Source: Nymphaea colorata
Lineage: Eukaryota > Streptophyta > Magnoliopsida > Nymphaeales > Nymphaeaceae
Reading direction: 5' to 3'
Length of the DNA stretch: 64,000 nt
NCBI RefSeq assembly: GCF_008831285.2
Contig: NC_045145.1
Span: forward strand, 18,368,040-18,432,039
Under the pieces are notes generated by a model that saw only the letters and a list, made by a program, of their open reading frames with translations, made no database searches and was not told the DNA's origin. Positions 35,393 to 46,700 of this stretch are shown here, piece after piece; positions within the stretch are counted from its first letter, which is position 1, and every line of letters begins with the position of its first letter. The position numbers and the translations under genes were made by a program.

Positions 35393-35935
35393 AAGAAGGC
35401 TATCAAAAAGATATCAAGCCTCTTTGAAACCACCTTAGTTTCTTCCTCTTTTCCTGTTTAAAGCCTGAAATTAGTTTTACTAGTATCAGCTTTTCAGGCT
35501 TCTTATGTTTGGAACTTCTAGAATATGATGGACCATTCTGCATCCGTAGTCTGTGCAGTTAGGGCTTAACAATTTTTCTGTTACAGGTTGTGATCTTCTT
35601 ACTATATGTAGGGGTTTTCATAATTCACAAAGCTTTTAATCCACTTTTCTCTCCTTCCGTGAGTTACATCATTAAAGCATTAAAGAAGGCTATCAGAAAG
35701 AAATCAACTCTGTCGTAAACCACCAGGATGTTTTCCTCTTTGTTTGGCAGCTCTGTTTGGAACCTGTTTGGAAAGGTAGGCCATCCTGCATCCATAGTCG
35801 TATACCAGAAAAATAGTCCTAGGAACTGGATTCTAGTTTGTGATATTCTTTAGAGCGATGTTCAGCTTGTATGATGTCTGTGGGGTTTCCACAACTCACT
35901 ATTCCAAAGTTAATCCACTTCTCTTCCTTTGTGAA
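35393..35935. repeat. Diverged tandem duplication, unit about 290 bp
   Basis: About 35,393-35,665 and 35,682-35,935 share ordered blocks: AAGAAGGCTATCA, CTTTGAAACCACC or its variant, GTTTGGAAC, CTGCATCC-TAGTC, GTTGTGAT/TTTGTGAT, and TTAATCCACTT near the end. They differ at many positions, so the duplication is old. It ends immediately before the copied GLE1 segment. Confidence 0.6.
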
Positions 35936-35943
35936 TTGTGAGT

Positions 35944-36608
35944 TCCCTGAATGAATGATTTGTTTAAAATCACCATTACTAAACTAGTAAGGTTATGCTT
36001 AGCAAACATGTTTTTATAATTGCAGGCCAGGATGAAAGCTGAACAAATGAAGGCTGAGAAGCTTGCTATGGAAAGAGCAGCGGTTGAAGCTCAAAAAAGA
36101 GCAGAAAAAGAGGCTGCACAAAGGGCGGCTGAAGAAGCCTTGAAAAAAAAAGCTGCAGAAGAAAAATCTAGGACTGGTGGAGTAGTTGGTGGGTGTTTGC
36201 ATTGTTTATTTTGTTTATTCTCAGTTATGTTGTGCATTTTATGTATACACGATAAACAGTGAATAGAATCTAAAAATTGTTTCACTTAATTATCTTGTGC
36301 AGGTGAATGCTTCACTTAACCTCTTTTATGAAAAGAGATTACAGTTTTGGTTTTGTCTATCAACTTAAACTATTGCTAGAAGGTCAAGCAAATGAACCAT
36401 TTCTCCTCTCTCACTAAATCAGTTTTCTGTTTCAGTGGTCCTGTGTTTCTTGGTTATCCGTTGTGAGTAATTGTAGCCTGTGAAACTTCTTACCAACTTC
36501 AAGTGTGTACCATGTAAAAAAGCTTGAACAGTTTCAGTTTACTTTTTTGGCTCCCGTGCTTTTGTACAACTTAGTACTCTTAAATGAGGTTGCTTTCATA
36601 TTTATATG
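35944..36608 (+). pseudogene. Captured copy of GLE1 exon 7 with flanking introns
   Basis: 35,944-36,608 matches 18,444-19,131 of the GLE1 gene almost base for base. It includes about 80 bp of upstream intron, the whole exon 7 and about 420 bp of downstream intron. Because introns are included, this was copied as DNA and not from mRNA. The acceptor (TTGCAG, versus TTACAG in GLE1) and the donor region are intact. The exon frame stays open but has lost 24 bp (eight codons including ASQRKASE). The encoded segment is K/E/A-rich coiled coil. It cannot make GLE1 by itself but could be spliced into a chimeric transcript. At 36,608 it joins abruptly to the dispersed repeat. Confidence 0.92.
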
Positions 36609-38034
36609 CCAACCATGCATGTTGTCATCTCCCTCCAGGGAAGTAGTTGCTCCAAATAAGCTCATGAGCATCAACATGCACTTTAGTGTAGAAAAACAGT
36701 GTGCTTGATAAAAGCAAATGCATGGTGGAAACTCCAATTCGCTGAACGTTGCAACCGCTGCAACTCCACTAATATCTGTGCTAACCATATACGTTGTAAT
36801 CTCCTTCCAAGGAATGAATTGTTGCTACAGTCAATCTAAGTTCACGAGCATCAACAGTGACTTTAATGTAGAAAAACAGAGGGTTAGGATCATGGACGCA
36901 GGTCTATCAAAAAGTATGTGTGCCCACTGATCTTTCTTGTCATGTGTGCGCCATGAATTTTAGCAGCACTCACCAGAAGTCGTGAATTTCATGGAAGAAT
37001 AACATCTAGTTATTTCGCGTAGTCGTTGCTCGTTTCTCCTACACTCACACTCGTGTTCCACGATTAGAAACTAAGTTTTTAACGAGTTTTGAAAACATGG
37101 TTTATGTGGTTGGAGGACCTGTCAAAACCAAATTTTTTACTTTTTGAAACCTGGTTTTTGTTTGGGTGACAAAAAATGGGTTGTACATCATAGCATTATT
37201 TACAACCAAATTTGTTGAAATATTTATCATAATAGCCAAAGCAATGTGAACAGCCTTTTCTTTTTTCCAAAAGGTCGCTTTGGCTGAACAAAGCAGGTTA
37301 AGTTGTTTTAAAAAGAAAAAAAAGTTTTCAGAAATTTGAGATGATCCAAACACCCTCAAAGCGACATTTAAGAAGCATGCTTAGACGTCGTCTTGAATGT
37401 GTATCCAATGGCACCCAAAGAGAATATCTGCATGAACCATGTAATTCAGATTTGGGAAATGGTTACAGTTGCAAACTAAAAAATGTAATCAGATAATTGA
37501 GAATACAATATTGCTTTTAATGTTTGATTTAGCTAATATTTTCTACTTCAAAAATTAATAATATTAAAAACTCCAAATTTTAGCTTTTCACACGACTCAC
37601 TGTGCTATAGCTTAGAACTCCCTTTTTACCTTTCAACTCCTGCTGTTCCTTGTAAAGCATGCCTTTCAGAATCAAGTGACTGCATCCGATACCTGGCTGA
37701 ATCATTTGAATAGATAAGATCAATCTTTTATTTTTATTTAGCCGGGAAATCTCAAAAACCATCGAAAGGATTTTACAAATCCTTCGTTTGTTTCTTCTTC
37801 GTCTCAACCTTTGTTTCACCACAGATCGAGATCCTTAAGATCTAACATTCCTAGGACCCTTCTTTCTACGTTTTTAACAGGTGGCATGAATACAAATCCT
37901 GAAATCTTAAACTGAATTTCTCCAAAAACATTTGGCTTGAATGGCTAACTATAGATCCGATCCGATGGTTTGGGACCTCGTCATAATAGAATCTGGATCG
38001 AGAAGTGCAAATAGCGACCCGACTTGGGTTCCCC
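36609..38034 (+). repeat. Right arm of the large inverted repeat (dispersed repeat copy 3)
   Basis: It matches 29,840-30,727 directly and 33,575-32,186 in reverse. Its first tandem sub-unit is cut by the junction with the GLE1 segment. The outer end, CGACTTGGGTTCCCC, lies at about 38,020-38,034, some 225 bp upstream of the first mTERF start codon. The repeat therefore probably supplies part of that gene's upstream region. Confidence 0.85.
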
Positions 38035-38258
38035 AGAACCTGGACTGTGGGAAATGTTAGGTCCAACACAACGCGCCTTCTTTTCTTTTTGACAACGAGC
38101 GGAGCCTCTAGTCGGAACGAAGGGATATCGCAGTCTCTCCGGCTGCCGCCGTTGAGTAGTACAGATCGGAGAAGTTTTCTACTTCGTCTTGTCTTGATCT
38201 CGTGTGCTTTCTTCTTCTCTAGTTCTGTTGTTCTTTTTTGGATTTCGTCGTTGTTTAA

Positions 38259-39464
38259 ATGGTTGGTGGTCGGGGAGTGATGAATCTCGTTCGTTACAGC
38301 CATTTTATCAGAAATGTGCAGAATCCCACCGTTATTGTCTCATTCTGGGGGCGTTTGCAATCGTCATTTACTACCACCATCAACCATGACAAAGATCCCT
38401 CTTCCTCTGCATCATTTGACGACTACCCGTCATCGGAATTGGTGGGTTACCTGGTGAGCTCGTGTGGGTTACCTTCAGAAGCAGCCGCAGGCATATGCAG
38501 GAAGTTAGGAAGCAGGGCTAGCGTTCAAAAAGCGAGGATGATAATCGATTTCTTAAAGGAGAGCGGTGTCTCGGACGTCCATGTCAGGAAAGCAATCACT
38601 ATTAGTCCCATATTGCTGTCATCCGAGCTAGAGAAGACGGTGAAGCCCAAGGTGAGGGCCTTCCTCGATTGGGGCTTCTCTGCCCGTGATGTTGGTCAGA
38701 TCATATCGATGAATTATCGTATCCTGAGGTCAAGTCTCGAGAAGAAGATCATGCCCGTAGTTTCTGAGCTGAGAGCCTTCCTCCCCAATGACAAGAGGGC
38801 GTTTGTTTCTATGAAGAATTTCTTCTTCTGCTCGCTTCTGGGTCATGATGTGGAGAAAAGTATAGGGACCAATCTGTCGGCTCTGCGAAGGCTAGGCGTC
38901 GCAGACCGCTCTTTGTCGACCCTTTTAATACATTGGCCGATGCTACTGGGTAGGAAGCCATGCGCGTTAGAGAAGATGGTGGAGAGGGTTAAGGAATTGG
39001 GGATAGATAAGGATTCCCTTATGTTCCCCTACGCGTTGTTTACCGTCTCCACAATGACGAAGCCGGTGTGGGATGCCAAAGTCGACGTGCTGAAGGGAGC
39101 CGGATGGACTCAGGAGAACATTCTTCTAGCGTTTAACAAGTACCCGCTCTTCATGACCATCTCCGCGAGCAATCTGAAGAAAAAATTGGAGTACTTTGAC
39201 CAGGAACTCGGTTTCAAACCTTCCCGACTCGCCGCGAACCCGACTCGCTTGTTGTTCAGCATAGAGAAGAGGGTGACGCCTCGGCTGGCTGTGAGGAAGA
39301 TCTTGATTTCTAAGAAGGTACTCAAGGAGAGGGAGGGATCGCTCGCAATTCTGGACATGAAAAAAGATAGGTTCTACAGAGAATACGTGCTTAAGCATAA
39401 GGATAAGTATCCAGATATTCTTGAAGTTTACAGCAGCAATACTAAACTTGATTCTGATGGATAA
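38259..39464 (+). CDS. mTERF family protein 1 (organelle-targeted, intact)
   Basis: Plant mTERF proteins bind nucleic acid in mitochondria or plastids and act in transcription termination, intron splicing or transcript processing. This single-exon frame of 401 codons starts at ATG 38259; a second ATG at 38280 (MNLVRYSHF) fits the start of its paralogues better. The first 40-50 residues are rich in R, S and T and poor in acid, as in organelle presequences, mitochondrial being most likely. Residues about 57-350 hold repeated mTERF helices, for example SPILLSSELEKTVKPKVRAF, FLDWGFSARDVGQI, WPMLLGRKP, YPLFMTISASNLKKKL and NPTRLLFSIEKRV. The length is usual for the single-exon clade expanded in angiosperms. 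The target transcript is unknown. Confidence 0.92.
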   Translation: MVGGRGVMNLVRYSHFIRNVQNPTVIVSFWGRLQSSFTTTINHDKDPSSSASFDDYPSSELVGYLVSSCGLPSEAAAGICRKLGSRASVQKARMIIDFLKESGVSDVHVRKAITISPILLSSELEKTVKPKVRAFLDWGFSARDVGQIISMNYRILRSSLEKKIMPVVSELRAFLPNDKRAFVSMKNFFFCSLLGHDVEKSIGTNLSALRRLGVADRSLSTLLIHWPMLLGRKPCALEKMVERVKELGIDKDSLMFPYALFTVSTMTKPVWDAKVDVLKGAGWTQENILLAFNKYPLFMTISASNLKKKLEYFDQELGFKPSRLAANPTRLLFSIEKRVTPRLAVRKILISKKVLKEREGSLAILDMKKDRFYREYVLKHKDKYPDILEVYSSNTKLDSDG

Positions 39465-42400
39465 GCTTGTTATTCACAAGTAACAGCCGCCCTTATGTGC
39501 ATTTTGGTCTCTGTTTTGGGGCATTTTCAGGATTCTTGGTGGATGAAGTTTGTAGTTGTAATTTTGGTGCACCCAACCTCTTGGGATGAGTTAGGCGAGA
39601 AAGATCAGAGCTTTGGGGCAATCAGTAGTGGACTTCATATAGGCTTGCTTGTTTCATTCTGGCACCAATTGCGCATTTGGGCCCACATGCAGCTGTTGGA
39701 AAGGTGCTGTGGTGTGAATCCTTGTGGATAAGTTGTCATCAAGCCGATAAAACAAGAAGTTTTCTTCTCTTGGTGACGTTTCAAATCCCTCCTTGTTGTT
39801 TTACGTTTGATATGCTGTTTGAATACTGACTGTAATGAATGCTGGTTGCTTGCTTCCGATTCGTCTACCTGATATAATTTTTGTGGTTCCTATAGAATGA
39901 AATTCTATTGCTGTCTGGTTTCTCAATTGATGAATTGAGGTGGTAATGGTCATCCACTGATGTTCCATTGGTGTTGCTTACAGCTTTGCAGGTAAGAAGC
40001 TGCATATGGAGACGCATAATTTTGTGAGGCTAGCTCGACATACAGTTTTTCATACTTCTAGTTATTCAGCTCATCAGTATTCAGCATATAATTATGTAAA
40101 CTAGCGGTTGATAATGTTAAGGACCAGCATCAGGTTTTCTCCAAAAGCTGTAGCTTAATAAGCGCTTGATATACACATTTTTCTTTGCTCTTAGGGCTTT
40201 GTGTGGGAACATCGAAAGCAGATGAAAAAAAAATACGGTTTCCATGTATTGGCAAAACATGTTTTACCAACATTTTGGAGTCCCAAATCCCACGAGTTGT
40301 TCAGAGCTTTCAATTGTGAGGCTTGTTTTGGCCATGCAGAAAAAGGGAGCTTGATTGCCGTTCCTCTTAGCTTGATGGAAAGAAGTGTTGCCACTTGCCA
40401 GCGACGCCGTATTCACAATACTGTTGAAATACAGCTTTGAGGATGGAGTTGCGTTTACTCCAAAGCTCAGATGGCGCTGAGGAGACTACAGTGGACCTCT
40501 AGTTAGCCCAAAGACCCTGTTCCTGGGCAGTGCCTAAAATGGAAAAGGACCAGAACAACATTCATCAATGGGCACCTTGTCTCAGACAAATCCCGTAATC
40601 TTGTTAACATGATCTTTTTGCTAATCGACCTTCAAAAAGCATCTGTATCAGTAGCAATGATCGACAAATATACCATTTCTGAACTGATCTTCCAGTTTGT
40701 TGAAGTATCAAGAATGATATATGCATCTAAAAGATCCTGAACTTCGCTGCAGTCTGCAGAACCTTAGGCATTTGGCATTAATTCTGTGCTCTTTTGTGCC
40801 CTTTTTCTTCACATCTTCGCGTTTAAAAATGATTACTGGGTTCTAAATTCTGCAGTAATTTATCAACGTGAACATATTTATGTCAATTAAGTAACTACTG
40901 AAAGTCTCTGGTATTAGCCTTCTTGCTCTAAAGAACTGGTGCATGGCTTCGAACATGTCAGTGCAGGTTGACCAAAGTATCGAGAGATTGCTTGGATCAA
41001 TTTTATCCTACTCTTAACTGCCGACATTTTACTTTGCGGACACTGCTCTTTCTTTTTAAGGTGATGCATGTTGTATGAGGGGACGTTGTTAAAAATGTGC
41101 AGATCTATTGTCCTCCATACTTGCAAATATTGTCCTCTATACTTGCAAATGAAGTGTATTTCATGGTATTGTTAAACATGTGCAGATCTATTGACCTCTA
41201 TACTTGTAAATGAAGTGTATTCTCTATATACCTTGACGACCTTGACAGCATTTGTGACTCCAAAGGATGGTAGGTCAAGGAGTCCTTGTTGGTCAGTACT
41301 ATCCTTCTATATCGCCAGTTCTGAAACGAAAGAATGATATGGACATGGAATCATCAGATAGGAATTAGTTGAGCATCACGAATGCAACCTTCTTAGCTGA
41401 TCCAGCCTACTGCCCTTGAAGATGATATCATGTTTTCTCCCAACAGCATTGTCCTTTGGGAGAAAAAAAAAAAAAGACGCAGAATGTGGGCGGTTTGTGC
41501 TTCTTATTGTCCTTAAGATCTTCAAATTAAAGAAGGTCAAGGGTTCAGTTTGGTTGGTCTTTATTTAATTCTAGCACGGGCACACATGCGGATGAAACCA
41601 CCTCTGCGTTTTTTGCGTTAGCACTCGAAACAGGGCTGACTTTACTGAGTGTCTGATCTACAGTTTGCTTCCATGGAAGTGCGGCAAAGTGAAGTACAAG
41701 TTGAATTCCATATTTGGGTGGCATATTAAGTCAATCCTCCCATTATGGGAGCTGTTTCTGATCTTGGCTGACTTAAACCTGCCTGTATTGGGATCGATTT
41801 CAATGGACCAGGAAACACCTGGTTGCTACTTACATTTCAATTTAATATTGAGCTTAATTTAGATTAACTCCCAAATTTACTGGTGCTGTACATATATGAA
41901 TTTATGCGACTAGCAAGTGCATGGCTACATATAAGCGAGGTTTGCCTCAAGATGGCTTTTTGCCTTTCCTTCAAGTAAAAATTTTCATCTATCTGCCTTC
42001 ACTGACTTAAATTTCTGTCTCCCCACTTGCTAGCATTTTATGTTGGGAAAATATTTTGAAATTTTATGGAAGGTGGGAAGGCTAGTGAATAAATATAAAA
42101 TGTGATAACCTTGAATCATATGATTTTAATATGAGAAATAGATATATTTTTTTTGTTGCTTTTCAAAGCAATGACTTACCTTATCATAAAGCTCGGTGTA
42201 AGATGAAATTTTACTTTTACATTAATAACAGCCTAACAGTTGTTTTTTTGTTAAATAAAGCCTCCGTATGACTCCTGCCCTTGACAAGATAACAGCTTTG
42301 CACTTTTGATAGTAGCAAATCTTTTAATAGGCAAAGCAAACTTTCGTACCCATTGACCTCTTTTTCTTCTTTTATTCTCTAAATGCATTATGCATTGATG

Positions 42401-43218
42401 TATATAATGTTTAACCATATTTTAGCTTTTTTTCTCTCATTAAATGAAAACGTGTTTTCCAACTCTTCTTTTTTCTCTCAACTTTTCACTCATATTTTAC
42501 TCTGTTTCTTATCATTTTAAGATGAATGAACCTATTACTTACACACACACAGGGGGGGGGGATTAATAAGTATTAAGCTCTTAGGTGTTAGACCGATAAA
42601 GAATTATCTTGTTTATTTATTTTTACAAGATGAATGGTTCATGAAAACATTAAAAAAAAATTACTTACAACCGCCAATCTTAGAGAAATATATATATATA
42701 TTTATATATGATCAACTTAATTGACAGTTCATAAATATTACTTACAAAACTATAATGAGTGACCTATGGTCTGTCATGTCATGTCATTTTAATAAGCTTG
42801 ATTTGAAGAAGGGAACACGTAATCATCAATCAGGTGATTTGCGGTAAGTTATATAATCATCTTTGTATTTGTTCACACTATATATATATATATATATATA
42901 CGCTGTTAGAAAACTTTTTTCTTATATTAAAAAAAGGAAAACAGAAAAAAGAAATAAGTGAGAGAACAAAAGAAAAAATTAGTTAAAAACTAGTTCTATA
43001 ATAAAATCTCAATGAGATACTAAGTAAAATATGGGGATTGACGATAAGTAAAATATCAGACCTTTCTGTCTGCACGTATTTCGCGTTCTCCCTTTCCCTT
43101 TGCCTTGTCCTATTCATATCATCGGACCTTTTTCGTTCTTCCAAAGTTGTGTTGAACTCTCAACATGACCGAAGTTGCCTTCATGACTTCATCTGGGTAA
43201 TTCATATCTTTATATTGC
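39465..43218. repeat. Spacer of mTERF unit 1
   Basis: No supported gene lies here. Parts resemble the later spacers: about 40,905-41,000 matches 45,470-45,560 and 51,240-51,330, and 42,040-42,110 matches 47,040-47,100 and 52,648-52,700. This shows that gene plus flank was duplicated as a unit. Low-complexity runs include (AC)n with G9 near 42,540-42,561 and (TA)n at 42,879-42,900. ORFs up to 80 codons are not recognised. Confidence 0.6.
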
Positions 43219-43768
43219 GAAATCACGGCGTTCCTGATCGATCCTGTGGGACGATGGCCGTCATTGCTCGGGCTGAACCCCAGCGTGTTCGAGAAGATGG
43301 CAAAGAAGGCCAAGGAATTGGGGCCGTACAACGGATCTACTATGTACAGCCATGCCCTCTACGCTGTCTGCACGATAAGTGAACCAGTGTGGGATGCCAA
43401 ACTCGTGGTGGTGAAGGAATTCGGATGGACTCAGGAGGATACAATGGCAGCCTTTCAGAAGGCCCCGCCCTTCCTGACGATATCCGCGGGCAGTCTGAAG
43501 AGGAAACTCAAGTTCTTTGTGGACGAACTCAGTTGCAATCCTGCATCGATGCTCAGCTTGGAGAAACGAGTCATTCCCCGGCTCGCTGTGATCAAGATGT
43601 TGGATTCAAAGGATCTTTGCAAATTGCAAGAGGAAGAACAGTTTCAATACGATTTCGCATATGAAAGATGAGGAATTCTACGTGGAATATGTGCTTAAGC
43701 ATAAGGATGAATGTCCAGACTTTCTTGAAGTTTATAGTAGCAGCACCAATGGCGACTCTGGTGCATAA
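43219..43768 (+). pseudogene. mTERF pseudogene 2 (N-terminal half missing, frameshifted)
   Basis: The sequence corresponds to the C-terminal half of the mTERF paralogues. It begins with a short block like HGV-RS and, after a small deletion, continues as GRWPSLLGLNPSVFEKMAKK (from about 43,249), WDAK, FGWTQED, PPFLTISAGSLKRKLKFF and EKRVIPRLAVIKML. The frame stops at TGA 43,669-43,671. The true ending (MKDEEFYVEYVLKHKDE, stop TAA 43,766-43,768) is in another frame, so a frameshift lies near 43,630. Upstream of 43,219 the sequence turns AT-rich with no mTERF similarity, so the first 200 or so residues are gone. Confidence 0.88.
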
Positions 43769-46700
43769 ACTTATTTTACTTGAACAAGGTAGAGCAAGTG
43801 TGGTGCTGCTTTATCTTCGTCTTGGTATCATTTTTTATGTTTTCTGCATATTCGTTTTTCTGTTGGATGAAGTTGCTATTCGTAATTTCCCCGTGATGTC
43901 AAACAAGTCATCATGCCAAGAACAGGTGCCTGGAGATCCTAGCTTTCGGCTGCTGAGTACTGAGGTCGACTTAGAGTTATAAGAATGAGAGCCAACTTGA
44001 AATTTTGGGCTTGGTGCACCTTTTTGCTGGAGGAGCGTACTTCTGGTTACTCTGGCGCTTAGCTCTCTGATACAAGAAATTCATACCTTCCGGTAAAGTT
44101 TCCAAGCTCGCATGCTATTTTATTTCTTGATTCGGGTTTTCCAGTGTGATGCTGTAAGGATTTCAGTAGTGCCTAGCTTCCTTATGGTAGAGTTATAGCT
44201 AATGTAACTCTTAGATTCCTCTCGGTTCTTTTCCTCTGTTGCTTCTACCTGGTGAATTGGGGTAGCAATGGCCTCATTATTTTCTATGGCTGGTGTTTCG
44301 GCTACTAGATTGGTCTTTTGCCACGGCTTGATGTCTAGAAAAGTTGGTTGAACGTTGGACTATTCTTTATCTAACTTTCGTTCAGAGTTTTAGTATCGAG
44401 AATGATGAAATCAAGAAGCGGATACCTCAAAAATATGAGTACAAGCCAATGGGTCACAGAGGATCAAGAAGCAGTTTCTTGAATTTTCTTTATAATAAGA
44501 TGAAGACATTTTATATTTCCTTACAATGTCATAGTTGAAATCTATCACGAACCTTAGCATGTCATTACATGTCCACTTTCTGTTGTTAGCACTCATGACT
44601 AAGATATAGGTCCTTGTCATGCTGATTTTTAAATACTGTTTGATACGGAGCCTTACACTCTCTCTAAAAGAAGGTCAAAGCTAGGAGCTTCCGAATGAAT
44701 AAAGCTTTTGAAACATCCGAAAGTTGGGTTTCCTGGATGTTGCTGTCGTGGTCATAAATTATGTTGGGCCATTACCTCACAAAAGGCAGCAGCATGTGTT
44801 TGCATGTTGTTAGGAGGTTTGTACCTTTTAGTTTTTTGTGATCAGCCCGTTACACTTAACGTGCCTGCCGCATGAAAGAAAAAAACTTGGGGGAGCCCAG
44901 ATTAACATGCCTTAACACGAAGGGAAATTGTTGGTCTTGGAAATTATTTGATTTCTCATACGAACAAAGCCAACTTTCTATAAGGACAAATATCTTCCTG
45001 ATTTGAACACGAAGGAACCAAAGGATAGCTCATTCATGAGTTCGACATTAATATCAACTTGTATCCATTCTGGAACTTCATAAATTGGTAAATTCAGTAC
45101 CAAATTTATTTGTTGTGATACATGCTCTGCAACACACTTATGAACCGTGAAAGGATGAAAAGCTGCCTCTTCTCAGAGAAATCCGGATTACAAGGTTAAG
45201 TAATTTAATTATGTGCAAACAAGCTTATCAAAGCACCTAAGGAACAGACAGTGCTCTATATCTTTGGTTGCAAGTCTCTCCTAAAAAGAAGACTTCTTCT
45301 AAGTGGAATGTTTCTGGGAGATCCTGAACTAATAGGATAGAAAATTTAGCTGCTTTATGTGACACTTGTTCTGGGATTTTATTTTGGTAACTTCAGATTG
45401 GAAGACGCTTGTTGGATTGTAAATGCTGCAAGATCTTTTTTAATCTAAAAGTACTTGTTTTGGTTAAGCGGCTACCACAAGTTTGCCATGCCATAGTGAA
45501 CTACCTCATGAGTTGCAGTTGTGGGCTGACTAAAAGTATCGTGAGCAATTGCTTTACCCTTTCCGATTTTCATTGCTGTGCACTTTTTATCTTTTTGGCA
45601 GATTGCGGCTAGTTGGAATGATGCATGTTATGAAGGTTTTTGGTGAACATGCATAGATCTGGACACTTGTAGTTGCCTCCAAGTGTTTCTGTTCACCTGT
45701 GCCATGTGGATGCAGACCAAATACAGGGATTCTGCTTTTCTGATGAAGTTTGCAAAATAGTTTCTATGTGGGGGTCATAGTACAGGAGTCGAAGTGGAGA
45801 CCTAATGATTGTTAAATACCGTAATTCATCGTTGAACACCGAAAGGAGGTATATGGGGCCTACAGTTTATGTGAAAGCCCTGTAGACAAATATTTTCCAT
45901 CCACAGTATCAGTTGTTGAAATGAAAGCATAATGGCCATCGAATTTCAAGTATGAATCTGGTTTAACATCAGGCATGCTACCTTTCTCTGTTGCTATGGC
46001 CTACTTTTCTCGAATGATGTTGCTATAGCATACAGCTCCCACAAATGATATCTTGTTTCTTCACCGAGATATCTTACAAATTAGAGACAATAGATTGTGG
46101 ATGGTCCGCGGTACTTTGGAGCTCATTGGCCAACAAGAGCTCTGACACCTGGTTAAGTGACTTGTATTTAGTCTTTCTACTTGAAGGAGGTCACGAGTCC
46201 AACATCACTACTATTCACTCGGTATGTTACAAATTAGATACATAGACTGTGGATGGTTCGCATTATTTAGGATCAATTTATTTTCCATCATCTTACAGCT
46301 TAGATAATAAGAGCCCTGTATACCTGGTTGACCGACTTCTCTTCAGACTTTCAATTTGGAGGTCAGTAGTCCAATAGTGTCTACACCTGAGGTTCATGTT
46401 TTTGCATGATCTACTTTGTGTACAATTTCCTTAGCATAGGTAATAACTCATCACACTCTCATGCAGGCACACACACACACACACAAATATGGCCAGACTT
46501 GAACTTTGGATCTATACCTAAATGGCTTGAATCTGCCAATATCTGAAATTCCACTTCTTTTGGCTGGCCTGAGAATGGAAATAAAACTTTCATATTTGGG
46601 TTGAAAATTTAGGTGGAGAGGTTTTTTCACATTGAGTTTATCAAGCTAAACAACGATTGATTAATATTCAGATTTGGGTTTGGTTTATTTAGGGTCCGTT

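Noticed and set aside
29773-38034. Endogenous pararetrovirus as the source of the dispersed repeat
   Set aside because: No capsid, protease, RT or movement-protein frame could be seen in any copy.
40191-40440. Two overlapping 67-79 codon ORFs downstream of mTERF 1
   Set aside because: They are antisense to each other, without recognised domains, and not conserved in the other mTERF spacers.
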